Positions 1-6,766 of a DNA stretch of 12,716 nucleotides are shown here, piece after piece. Both the position numbers and the translations under genes were made by a program. Within the stretch, counting starts at the first letter, position 1. Every line of letters begins with the position of its first letter. This DNA is from CBDUUP01 sp965370435 (lineage in GTDB: Bacteria; Chloroflexota; Anaerolineae; Anaerolineales; UBA11579), in the NCBI GenBank assembly GCA_965370435.1, contig CBDUUP010000098.1:1-12716 (forward strand), read 5' to 3'. A model generated the notes under the pieces. It was given only the letters and a program-made list of their open reading frames with translations, was not told the DNA's origin and searched no databases.

Positions 1-93
1 ATTTTAACTTTCGCCAGTGAAGAGTTGATGAGAGCCGTACGTGAATTCCCGGACGGCACTTATGTAGTTTATTTTCCGCAGGGGGGGGAGTGA
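1..93 (+). CDS. Possible 3' end of a gene truncated by the window edge
   Basis: Frame 1 is open from the first base to a TGA at 91-93 and would encode the last 30 residues of a protein, ending in ...YFPQGGE. It contains the segment MRAVREFPDGTY, which loosely recalls the RALPDGTY stretch of hydantoinase B-type proteins, but the match is short and I do not assign a function. Thirty open codons can occur by chance, and the composition is less C-rich than the real genes downstream. It could equally be non-coding. Confidence 0.2.
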   Translation: MLTFASEELMRAVREFPDGTYVVYFPQGGE

Positions 94-402
94 CTGGGGG
101 GATGGTCAACGTGGAGATAGCCAAACCTCTGGCGCGACACTAATACCCTACAAGCGATCCTTATTATCGCATTCGGATGGTGTTCATTAGAAGCCATTTT
201 CATCTCGAGGGATGGCTGTTGGATCAACACAAGCAGAAAACCAGGTCTTCGCAAAACCCCAAAATCTTCACCAGAAAAGACCTTTTTTGGATACCCTTTT
301 CGCGCCCCCACCCTTTGATTCTCAAACCCACCCCTCCAAAAGCCATAAACGTTCCCACTTTTTAACGTTCCAAAGTTCTAGCGTTCAACGATTTAAGGCT
401 GA
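94..402. other. Intergenic stretch with no recognised gene
   Basis: I see no convincing gene here. The overlapping short frames have neither a ribosome site nor family resemblance. The right part (about 345-392) is low-complexity, with ACGTTC-like words at 349, 365 and 380 about 15-17 bases apart. Related words recur in the livF-cinA spacer near 8384-8406. Composition is AT-richer than the coding parts. The stretch ends at the promoter of the first binding-protein gene. Confidence 0.5.
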
Positions 403-474
403 CCAATAGCTTGACCATTACAACTCATTTATGTAAAATGGGGGGAATCTCTAACCATTTTGGAAATCAGACCC
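403..474 (+). promoter_or_regulatory. Promoter block of the first solute-binding-protein gene
   Basis: A sigma-70-like promoter is visible: TTGACC (411-416), a 17-base spacer, and TAAAAT (434-439), followed by a G-run (440-445). Initiation would be near 446, giving a leader of about 100 nt. The whole 72-base block is nearly repeated at 2264-2336, including bases downstream of the -10 (TAACCAT, then A-rich, then ACCC). This suggests that a conserved operator or leader element is kept as well as the core promoter. The -35 and -10 assignment is by eye. Confidence 0.75.
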
Positions 475-535
475 ATCTTTCCTAGCCTAAACGCTCAAGA
501 ATCACAGACCAGCTTTTTACACACCCTATTTTTTC

Positions 536-550
536 GGAGGAACCACTTTG
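536..550 (+). promoter_or_regulatory. Ribosome binding site deciding a TTG start
   Basis: GGAGG at 536-540 sits seven bases before TTG at 548-550. No ATG or GTG in this frame offers a similarly placed site, and starting at TTG gives a complete lipoprotein signal peptide that matches the paralogue's N-terminus. TTG is therefore the likely initiation codon, which may lower expression relative to the ATG-started paralogue at 2494. Confidence 0.8.
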
Positions 551-1909
551 AGTAAAAGATTTTTTACCACCCTATCCCTGCTATTGATCGCCATCATGAT
601 TATAGCCGCCTGTGGGGGAAGCGAAGATACCGAAACCCCAGAAGCGCTCCCCCTCACCGGCCTCTATAATGGTATGGACCAAGATCAACTAGAAACCGCC
701 GGTTACATCGTCATCGCTCCTGATGAACCCATCCGCATCGGCGTTTCCCTCGCCCTCAGCGGCCCAGACCCCAACGCCGCCCTCGACCTCTCCCAGGCCT
801 ACCAACTCGCCATTGACGACCTCAACGCGGAAGGCGGCATCCGGGGCCACCAAGTCGAACTGGATATCCAGGACGACGCCTGTGACGACGAAACCGCCAC
901 AACCATCGCCAACGCCTTCGTCGAAGAAGATTCTGCCATCCTGGCCGTCCTCGGCGGCGCTTGCCCGCAAGAAACCCCCAGCTTAACTTCCATCTTGCTG
1001 GAAGCCCGCCTGCTCTTCCTCCAGGCTTCTGACCCCAGCGTACCCGACCTATATACTGGTGAGGAGAGCGACGAGAGCGACGACGACGAGACCGAAGACG
1101 CGACCGAAACCGCCAGCGAACCCGACGTAACCTGCGACACCTGCCTCTTCATGGGCCTGCCCAACGCCCTCCAAGCCGAAGCCGACGCCGTGTACGCCGC
1201 CACAACCCTGAATGTCACCAACATCGCCATCCTCCACGAAGACACTGACGTCGCCCTCCAGATGGTCGAGACCTTCCAGACTACCTTCGAAGAACTCGGC
1301 GGAACCGTCGCCCTGGTAGAAACCATCCAATCTGGGCAAACCGATTTCGAAGACCTTCTTGATGATTTGACCGATGAAGAACCCGAACTCATCTTCTTCG
1401 TCGGAGCCGCGGCCGAAGCCGGTCGCTTCCTCGACGAAATGGCCGATGCTGAAATCGAAGAACTAGAAGACACCCTCTTCCTCGCCACCGACGGCGTCCA
1501 CGACGAGTCTTTCATCGACCTCGCCGGAGATGCAGCCGAAGGCGCCTACGTCAGCCTCCTGACCGACGACGAACACCAATCCGCCAACGCAGACTTCGAC
1601 GCCCACTACGAAGAACACTTCGGCGCGCCCCCCGATGACTTTGGCCCCCTCCACGCCCAGGCTTACGACTCCGTCATGCTCCTCGCCGTAACCCTCGAAA
1701 CCATCGCCGCCGAAGACAACGATGGCGAAGGCTACCTGATCTTCCAAAACGACGCCCTCCTCAACAACATCCGCTCCACAACCCGCTTCCAGGGCCTCAC
1801 CGGGAAAATCGCCTGCAACCAAAACGGCTCCTGTTTCGCCGGCGGCTTTCAAGTCTACAAAGTGCTAGAAGGAGAATTCATCCAAGTTTTAGGCTTCGGC
1901 CTGGACTAA
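548..1909 (+). CDS. Diverged LivJ/LivK-type lipoprotein solute-binding protein (copy 1)
   Basis: This is an extracytoplasmic receptor of the type I periplasmic-binding-protein fold (Peripla_BP_6 family), expected to deliver a ligand to the LivHMGF transporter encoded downstream. Residues 1-21 form a signal peptide ending in lipobox IAAC, with Cys22 as the lipidation site. Cysteines at 112, 139, 196, 199, 423 and 429 all have counterparts in the paralogue at 2494-3783 and may form disulfides. Compared with that paralogue, an Asp/Glu-rich insert occupies roughly residues 168-195, the protein is much more acidic, and motifs near the expected pocket differ: ASDPS for SATNP, DVAL for DYGLG, GVHDE for GVYGD. 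It may bind a different ligand or be losing binding. At 453 residues the length is normal for the family. It has its own promoter and terminator, so it is probably monocistronic. Family assignment is firm; the ligand is not known. Confidence 0.9.
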   Translation: MSKRFFTTLSLLLIAIMIIAACGGSEDTETPEALPLTGLYNGMDQDQLETAGYIVIAPDEPIRIGVSLALSGPDPNAALDLSQAYQLAIDDLNAEGGIRGHQVELDIQDDACDDETATTIANAFVEEDSAILAVLGGACPQETPSLTSILLEARLLFLQASDPSVPDLYTGEESDESDDDETEDATETASEPDVTCDTCLFMGLPNALQAEADAVYAATTLNVTNIAILHEDTDVALQMVETFQTTFEELGGTVALVETIQSGQTDFEDLLDDLTDEEPELIFFVGAAAEAGRFLDEMADAEIEELEDTLFLATDGVHDESFIDLAGDAAEGAYVSLLTDDEHQSANADFDAHYEEHFGAPPDDFGPLHAQAYDSVMLLAVTLETIAAEDNDGEGYLIFQNDALLNNIRSTTRFQGLTGKIACNQNGSCFAGGFQVYKVLEGEFIQVLGFGLD

Positions 1910-1927
1910 CTTCCCCCCCAAAACAAA

Positions 1928-1958
1928 GGCCGGAGCAAGTTGTCTCCTTGCTCCGGCC
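1928..1958 (+). terminator. Hairpin terminator after binding-protein copy 1
   Basis: A perfect 12-bp inverted repeat, GGCCGGAGCAAG (1928-1939) with its complement at 1947-1958 and a 7-base loop, starts 18 bases after the stop codon. No U-run follows (CCAAACTTTCCCC), so it is an atypical intrinsic terminator and could also protect the 3' end of the mRNA. Its core matches the hairpin after copy 2 at 3807-3840. Confidence 0.75.
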
Positions 1959-2059
1959 CCAAACTTTCCCCTGACCCGCCTCCATAAAAAATCTCCACCC
2001 TACTACCTGCAACTCGCAACGAGTGTATTTCAGTTTTGGAGGGAAATTTGGGCGACACA
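1959..2059. other. Spacer between terminator and MITE-like repeat
   Basis: There is no gene here. A small hairpin, ACTCG-CAA-CGAGT (2012-2024), lies in a degenerate run resembling the short-period intergenic repeats elsewhere in the window. GGCG at 2051-2054 can pair with CGCC at 2073-2076, so the neighbouring repeat element may begin a few bases before 2060. Confidence 0.4.
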
Positions 2060-2165
2060 GCGACTAAAGTAGCGCCAACAACTGCAAAGTCCGCCCTTCG
2101 GCGGACTAAAACATCGTCGAGTCGGCGCAGGCCGACTTCGTAAACGTTTGTGTGACTTTAGTCAC
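2060..2165. repeat. MITE-like palindromic element, about 106 bp
   Basis: The element is bounded by near-perfect inverted repeats: GCGACTAAAGT (2060-2070) and ACTTTAGTCAC (2155-2165), 10 of 11 positions complementary. Inside are two perfect hairpins: AGTCCGCC/GGCGGACT with loop CTTC (2088-2107) and AGTCGGC/GCCGACT with loop GCAG (2120-2137). The right terminus is itself a palindrome, GTGACT-TT-AGTCAC (2152-2165). The right half recurs at 12463-12535, which shows it is dispersed in the genome. There is no coding capacity. Candidate explanations are a non-autonomous transposable element or a family of structured intergenic RNA/DNA. Confidence 0.6.
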
Positions 2166-2174
2166 TCAAACCCC

Positions 2175-2203
2175 CAACTTTCAACCTTCAAACCTTCAAC
2201 CTT
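2175..2203. repeat. Degenerate heptamer repeat (CAACCTT type)
   Basis: Four consecutive units read CAACTTT, CAACCTT, CAAACCTT (8 bases) and CAACCTT. A weaker unit, CTTACCT, follows before the pattern decays. A second array with a different heptamer sits at 10378-10426. No function is evident; it lies about 70 bases upstream of the second promoter block. Confidence 0.6.
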
Positions 2204-2263
2204 CTTACCTACAATCTCCCACTTTCAACTAATTTGTAACAAAAAACTCATAAAAATCTTTCC

Positions 2264-2336
2264 CCAATAGCTTGACCAATACATATCATTTATGTAAAAT
2301 GGGGGGATATATATAACCATATTGTAAACTAAACCC
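2264..2336 (+). promoter_or_regulatory. Promoter block of the second solute-binding-protein gene
   Basis: TTGACC (2272-2277), a 17-base spacer and TAAAAT (2295-2300) precede a six-G run (2301-2306). Initiation is expected near 2307, giving a leader of about 187 nt. The block aligns with 403-474 over its whole length with a single one-base indel and few mismatches; the stretch TCATTTATGTAAAATGGGGG is identical. Conservation in both elements and spacing supports a functional promoter, probably with a shared regulator site. Confidence 0.8.
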
Positions 2337-2368
2337 GATTTTCTTTCATCTACAGCTTCTAAATATTC

Positions 2369-2497
2369 ATGGAATTGGTTTACAAGAAGGAGGTGCAGCC
2401 CTCGCCACATAGTAGAAAATATCCACTTGTTCATCCGCTGCGGCGGAAACCCCATAATACTAACCCTAGATTCTTTCTGGAGGAAGAAGAAGCATGA
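2369..2497 (+). other. Possible 42-codon leader ORF overlapping the next start
   Basis: An ATG at 2369 opens a 42-codon frame that ends at TGA 2495-2497, overlapping the ATG of the next gene (2494) as ATGA, a layout typical of translational coupling. Against it: there is no ribosome site before 2369, the peptide is rich in Lys, Arg, His and Pro and resembles nothing I know, and it lacks a run of Leu, Ile or Val codons such as a branched-chain amino acid attenuator would have. AAGGAGGT at 2387-2394 lies inside it with no start codon at usable distance. Probably chance. Confidence 0.15.
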
Positions 2498-3783
2498 CTA
2501 AAAAATTATTTACACTTTTGTCCCTGCTGCTCATCGCCATGCTGGTATTGGCAGGCTGCGGGACAGACGAAACTGAAGCGCCAGAACCCACCGATGTCCC
2601 TGAAGTATCCGGCCTTTACAATGGCATGGACCAAGCAGAGCTGGAAGCTGCCGGATACGTCGTCATCGCCCCCGGTGACCCGGTCCGCATTGGCGCTTCC
2701 GCAGCCCTCACCGGCCCCATCCCCGAATTCGGCCTCGACATCAAGCAGGCCTACGAACTCGCCGTCTCCGACATCAATGCAGCCGGCGGGATCATGGGCC
2801 ACACCCTGGAATTGGACGTCCAGGACGGCGCCTGTGACGGCGATGCCGCCACAATCGTGGGCAACGGCTTCGCTGCCGACCCCACCATCCTGGCTGTAGC
2901 CGGCGGAACCTGCACCGGTGAAACCCTGGGTCTCAAACCCATTCTCCAAGAAGCCCGCATTCCCTTCGTCTCGGCCAGCGCCACCAACCCGGCCATCACC
3001 TCCGACGAAACCTGCGACGTCTGCAACCGCGTTGCCTTGAGCGACAAACTCCAGGCCGACGTGGACGCCGCTTACATCTACAATGTACTCGGCATCACCG
3101 AGATCGCCATAATGCACGACAACGCGGACTACGGTCTGGGTCTGGCTGAACTTCTGCAAACTGCATTCGAGCTGGAAGGCGGCACCGTGATCAGCTTCGA
3201 CGGCGTTCAGGTCGGAGACACCGACTTCCGCGCCGTGCTGACCCAGGTTGCCACTAACTCGCCCGAATTGATCTTCTTTGGCGGCTACATCCAGGAAGGC
3301 GCTTTGATCGCCTCCCAGATGAAGGAAACCGGCCTGGAAGATGCCATCTTCTTCAGTGACGATGGCGTTTACGGCGACGCCTTCATGGGCACCGCCGGTG
3401 ATGCGGCCGAAGGCGCCTACGTCAGCTTCGTAGCTGGTGACGATGATGCTGACGCCAACGCTATTTTCGACGCTGCGTACGAAGCGATGTTCGGCGTAGC
3501 CCCTGATTCCCAAGGCCCCTACCACGCCCAGGCATACGACTCGGTTAATATGATTGTCGCGGCCATCAACGCCGTCGCCGTTGAAGACGACGCCGGAGAG
3601 GGCTACCTCATCGTTGAGCGTGAAGCTCTGGTCTCCGCGGTCCGCTCCACTTCCGGCTTGCAAGGTCTGGCTGGTACCATGACCTGCAACGCCATCGGTG
3701 ACTGCGGCGCAGGTGGCGTCAAAATCTACCAGGTGCAGGATGGCGCATTCGTTCAGGTTTCCGGTTTCGGAATGGACGAGTAA
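2494..3783 (+). CDS. livK: LivJ/LivK-type branched-chain amino acid-binding lipoprotein (copy 2)
   Basis: This is the receptor subunit of a branched-chain amino acid (or related amino acid/amide) ABC transporter, anchored outside the membrane. Residues 1-21 are a lipoprotein signal peptide with lipobox LAGC and Cys22. The mature part shows the Peripla_BP_6 pattern: RIGASAALTGPIPEFG near 66-80, the pocket motif SASATNP at 160-166, HDNADYGLG at 208-216, DGVYGD at 290-295 and YHAQAYDSV at 343-351. Cysteines 114, 140, 174, 177, 398 and 404 match copy 1 and probably form disulfides. The ATG start is supported by GGAGG at 2479-2483, ten bases upstream. It has its own promoter and terminator and sits just before livH, so it is likely the main receptor for LivHMGF. 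Exact ligand is not determinable; the symbol is by family. Confidence 0.93.
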   Translation: MTKKLFTLLSLLLIAMLVLAGCGTDETEAPEPTDVPEVSGLYNGMDQAELEAAGYVVIAPGDPVRIGASAALTGPIPEFGLDIKQAYELAVSDINAAGGIMGHTLELDVQDGACDGDAATIVGNGFAADPTILAVAGGTCTGETLGLKPILQEARIPFVSASATNPAITSDETCDVCNRVALSDKLQADVDAAYIYNVLGITEIAIMHDNADYGLGLAELLQTAFELEGGTVISFDGVQVGDTDFRAVLTQVATNSPELIFFGGYIQEGALIASQMKETGLEDAIFFSDDGVYGDAFMGTAGDAAEGAYVSFVAGDDDADANAIFDAAYEAMFGVAPDSQGPYHAQAYDSVNMIVAAINAVAVEDDAGEGYLIVEREALVSAVRSTSGLQGLAGTMTCNAIGDCGAGGVKIYQVQDGAFVQVSGFGMDE

Positions 3784-3806
3784 ACCCCCTCACTTTCTTG
3801 AAAACC

Positions 3807-3840
3807 ATAGGCTGGAGCAGATCTCTCTGCTCCAGCCTAT
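3807..3840 (+). terminator. Hairpin terminator after binding-protein copy 2
   Basis: ATAGGCTGGAGCAG (3807-3820) and its exact complement (3827-3840) form a 14-bp stem with a 6-base loop, 24 bases after the stop codon. It lacks a U-run. It shares the GGAGCA core with the hairpin at 1928-1958. Because no clear promoter lies between it and livH, it may act as a partial terminator that lets the receptor be made in excess over the membrane subunits. Confidence 0.75.
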
Positions 3841-4009
3841 TCAAAATTCACCTAATTAGAAACTGCCCATAAAACCCTCAAATCAAACCTTGCGAAGGTT
3901 GGGTCGCTCGCGCTGACCAAGAGCCGCGCCCGGCCATACACGGAATCGGCTTTCTGGAATGTTCCCCAAACCCTTCGCCAGCTTCTCTACCTGGCAATAG
4001 TAACCGCCT
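3841..4009. other. Spacer between binding-protein gene and livH
   Basis: There is no gene and no convincing sigma-70 promoter. A perfect short palindrome, AACCTT-GCG-AAGGTT (3886-3900), is followed by a CG-rich tract. No strong ribosome site precedes the livH ATG at 4010. Confidence 0.4.
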
Positions 4010-5095
4010 ATGGAAACCATCAAGAAACCAACCCCACCCTCTATCCTTGCCCAAATCCGCGCCCGGGTAAGTCAAAATCTGATCACCAGTGCAGGGGTCA
4101 TCATCGTCATCCTGCTCATCTGGCGGATATTCGCGGTGTCGCAGCAGACCTCCTACACCCTCCAATATTGGTCTTTTCAGGTGATCAACGGCTTGATCCT
4201 GGGCGGAGTTTATGCCCTGGTCGCCCTGGGATACACCCTCGTTTACGGCATCCTATTCATGATCAACTTCGCCCACGGGGAAGTGATGATGATGGGCGGC
4301 TTCGCCGGGTTCTTCATGCTCCAATTGATGAACGCCCTGGGGTGGGCCCAAGGCACGCCGCTTCAATCGGCCCTCACTGTGGTCTTGATAATATTGGCCG
4401 GGATGATCGTTTCCATCCTGACCGGCGTCCTGCTGGAAAGATTGGCCTACCGCCCCCTGAGGAGCGCCCCCCGTCTGGTGCCCCTCATCAGCGCCATCGG
4501 CGCATCTTTCTTCTTGCAATACACCGCCCTGCTGCTCTTCGGCGCCATCCCCCACAACTACCGCAAACCAGCCATAATTGACGGGATTTGGAAAATCGGG
4601 GATACCGGCATCATTATCTCTTATACCGGCGCAATTATTTTCATTGTCTCAATACTCATGATGACCGTCCTGTGGATCATTGTTCAAAAAACCCAGATGG
4701 GGCGTGCCATGCGCGCGGTCGCCGAGGACAAACAGATCTCCGCTTTGATGGGGATTGACGTGGACCGGGTCATCGTCTTCACCTTCATTTTGAGCTCCGG
4801 CCTGGCCGGAGCCGGAGGGGTGATGTTAGGCTTGCACAACACCATCATGCGCTTCAACACCGGCTTCCTCCCCGGCCTCAAAGCCTTCACTGCCGCCGTG
4901 CTGGGAGGCATCGGAAACCTGCGCGGCGCCATGTTAGGCTCGCTGGTCTTGGGCCTCCTGGAGTCTCTGGGTCCCAGCGCGCTGGGCATGCCCACCGAAT
5001 ATAAAGACGTCATCGCCTTTTCCATCCTGGTGCTGGTGCTCATTTTCCGCCCCTCCGGTCTGTTGGGCGAAGTCTTAACCGAGAAGAAGGCCTGA
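4010..5095 (+). CDS. livH: Branched-chain amino acid ABC transporter permease LivH
   Basis: This is one of the two membrane-spanning subunits that form the translocation path for LivJ/K ligands. The 361 residues are strongly hydrophobic. The first about 55 residues, with a membrane segment near 25-44, extend beyond the usual LivH start (E. coli LivH is 308 residues). The family core begins near NGLILGGVYALVALGYTLVYG (60-80). The cytoplasmic coupling segment GRAMRAVAEDKQISALMGID at 231-250 contacts the ATPases, and GLKAFTAAVLGGIGNLRGA at 289-307 is a LivH hallmark. The ATG at 4010 has only a weak ribosome site; a later internal start is possible but would remove the first membrane segment. livM follows after three bases, so the two are translationally linked. 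Confidence 0.93.
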   Translation: METIKKPTPPSILAQIRARVSQNLITSAGVIIVILLIWRIFAVSQQTSYTLQYWSFQVINGLILGGVYALVALGYTLVYGILFMINFAHGEVMMMGGFAGFFMLQLMNALGWAQGTPLQSALTVVLIILAGMIVSILTGVLLERLAYRPLRSAPRLVPLISAIGASFFLQYTALLLFGAIPHNYRKPAIIDGIWKIGDTGIIISYTGAIIFIVSILMMTVLWIIVQKTQMGRAMRAVAEDKQISALMGIDVDRVIVFTFILSSGLAGAGGVMLGLHNTIMRFNTGFLPGLKAFTAAVLGGIGNLRGAMLGSLVLGLLESLGPSALGMPTEYKDVIAFSILVLVLIFRPSGLLGEVLTEKKA

Positions 5096-5098
5096 ACC

Positions 5099-6757
5099 AT
5101 GAACTTCAAAGAAGGCATACGCTACGGTTTCATCTCCCTGGGGATCCTCCTCTACCTCTACCTGCTGGGACTGCCCAAGACCCTCGGCAGCCCGGCGATC
5201 TTCATTTTCACCCTGGTAGTGGGGCTGATGAGCTTGCTCTTTTTGCGCAACCGGCCCCATACCCCCATACGCAGCCTGAAAAACACCCTCCTCAACGGGC
5301 TGCTCATCGGTCTGATCAGCGGGGTTGGACTGGCTCTGGTGACCTACATGTTCGCCAGCCTCCAGGCCCAGGGGAAGCAGGCCAACGCCGTCTTCGCCCA
5401 GGTCACCCCCGACCACATCGGCGCCATGACCGGGCTGACCAAGCCCGAAGTCCTGGCCGGAGAAAATGTAATTCCCGGCCTGGTCAAACTGGTGAGCTTC
5501 ATCACCGTTGCAGCCCTGGCAGGCAGCGCCCTCACCCGCCTCTCCACCCAGCGATTCAAAGCCCAAATGGAGACCGAACGCGGCGGCGCAATCCGTTCCT
5601 GGGGCATGTTTACCCTGCCCTTCATCTTCTTCGCCCTATTCCTTTCCCTCCGCCTGAATGGCGTGGAAGTAGGAGGCAATGAAGAGAACAAAGTCGGCCT
5701 GGTGCTCCTCTACCTCTTCATCGGCGCGGCCCTTTTCTCCATCCGCGCCATCCAGCCGGGCCGCCAGAAAACCATCCTCGTCATCCTGCTGGTTGTCCTG
5801 GTGCTCCTCATCCCCCAATTAGCCGACCTGGAACAGAACGCCATCCTGGGCATGGTCGCATATTTCATCATCATGGGCATCGGCCTGAACATCGTGGTAG
5901 GCTACGCCGGGCTGCTCGACCTCGGCTACGTCGCCTTCTTCGCCGTAGGCGCCTACACCTACGCCCTGCTCTCCGCCCCCGAATCCTACGTAGTCTTGAA
6001 CATCCCCGGCTTTGAAGGCATCAACTTCTGGCTGGGCGTTCTCATCGCCATCCTGATGGGCACCCTGGCTGGGATCCTGCTGGGCATCCCCGTCCTGCGG
6101 ATGCGCGGCGATTACCTGGCCATCGTCACCCTGGGCTTCGGCGAGATCATCCGTCTCCTGGTGCTGAACTTGCGAGAATACACCGGCGGGCCGGGCGGAG
6201 TATTGGAAATACCCTCTCCAATCCTATTCGGATATAACCTGGGAAACCCGCGCGGCATCCTATATCTGGCGATGGCCTTTGCCGTCATCGTCACCTTCTT
6301 CACCATCCGCCTGCGCGATTCCCGATTGGGCCGCGCCTGGGTCGCCCTGCGGGAAGACGAAGACGTAGCCCAGGCCATGGGAATCAATCTAGTCGGCATC
6401 AAGTTGATGGCCTTCGCCGCCGGGGCGGCCTTCGCCGCCCTGGGCGGGACCATCTACGCCGCACGCCAGACCAACATCTTCCCCGACAACTTCGCCCTGG
6501 ACGTTTCCATCAACGTGCTCTCCCTCATCATCATCGGCGGCATCGGCAGCATTGACGGCGTTATCCTGGGGGCCATCGCCCTGATCGGCCTCCCCGAAGT
6601 GCTCCGCGGGGTGGACGAATACCGCATCGTCGCTTTTGGCGCTCTGCTGGTGGCGATGATGATCATCCGCCCGGAGGGCCTCCTGCCCTCCTCCCGCCAG
6701 AGACGTGAATTGCACGCCGACGAAGAAAGCCTCGGCGAAGCCGCGGCGGAGGCTTAG
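5099..6757 (+). CDS. livM: Branched-chain amino acid ABC transporter permease LivM, N-terminally extended
   Basis: This is the second permease subunit, pairing with LivH in the membrane. The conserved LivM core runs from about residue 246 to the end: GLNIVVGYAGLLDLGYVAFF at 262-281, GDYLAIVTLGFGEIIRL at 337-353, the coupling segment RAWVALREDEDVAQAMGI at 412-429 and IIIGGIGSIDGVILGA at 477-492. Residues 1-245 are extra relative to a typical core of about 300 residues. They hold roughly six hydrophobic segments (near 11-25, 31-50, 64-86, 128-146, 168-185 and 198-216, then 224-240) and a polar loop at about 87-127. The start is supported by GAAGAAGG in the end of livH. The gene is 552 codons, with a charged C-terminal tail (533-552). 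The function of the extension is unknown; it might add a lateral or loop domain for receptor docking. Confidence 0.92.
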   Translation: MNFKEGIRYGFISLGILLYLYLLGLPKTLGSPAIFIFTLVVGLMSLLFLRNRPHTPIRSLKNTLLNGLLIGLISGVGLALVTYMFASLQAQGKQANAVFAQVTPDHIGAMTGLTKPEVLAGENVIPGLVKLVSFITVAALAGSALTRLSTQRFKAQMETERGGAIRSWGMFTLPFIFFALFLSLRLNGVEVGGNEENKVGLVLLYLFIGAALFSIRAIQPGRQKTILVILLVVLVLLIPQLADLEQNAILGMVAYFIIMGIGLNIVVGYAGLLDLGYVAFFAVGAYTYALLSAPESYVVLNIPGFEGINFWLGVLIAILMGTLAGILLGIPVLRMRGDYLAIVTLGFGEIIRLLVLNLREYTGGPGGVLEIPSPILFGYNLGNPRGILYLAMAFAVIVTFFTIRLRDSRLGRAWVALREDEDVAQAMGINLVGIKLMAFAAGAAFAALGGTIYAARQTNIFPDNFALDVSINVLSLIIIGGIGSIDGVILGAIALIGLPEVLRGVDEYRIVAFGALLVAMMIIRPEGLLPSSRQRRELHADEESLGEAAAEA

Positions 6758-6766
6758 GAGACCCTC

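Noticed and set aside
29..62. GAGAGCCGT...ACGGCAC resembling domain V of a group II intron
   Set aside because: The paired ends fit loosely, but the segment is too short, lacks a GNRA-type loop, has a mismatch in the basal stem, and no domain VI or reverse-transcriptase reading frame is visible.
177..409. Short plus-strand frames of 62-65 codons upstream of the first binding-protein gene
   Set aside because: They overlap each other in different frames, have no ribosome site and run through low-complexity intergenic sequence.
2369..2497. Branched-chain amino acid attenuator leader peptide
   Set aside because: The peptide has no run of Leu, Ile or Val codons, and no alternative terminator/antiterminator pair is evident before 2494.
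2506..3663. 385-codon open frame on the minus strand opposite binding-protein copy 2
   Set aside because: It is a by-product of C-ending codon use on the sense strand. It has no ribosome site or family motifs, and the plus-strand gene is unmistakable.
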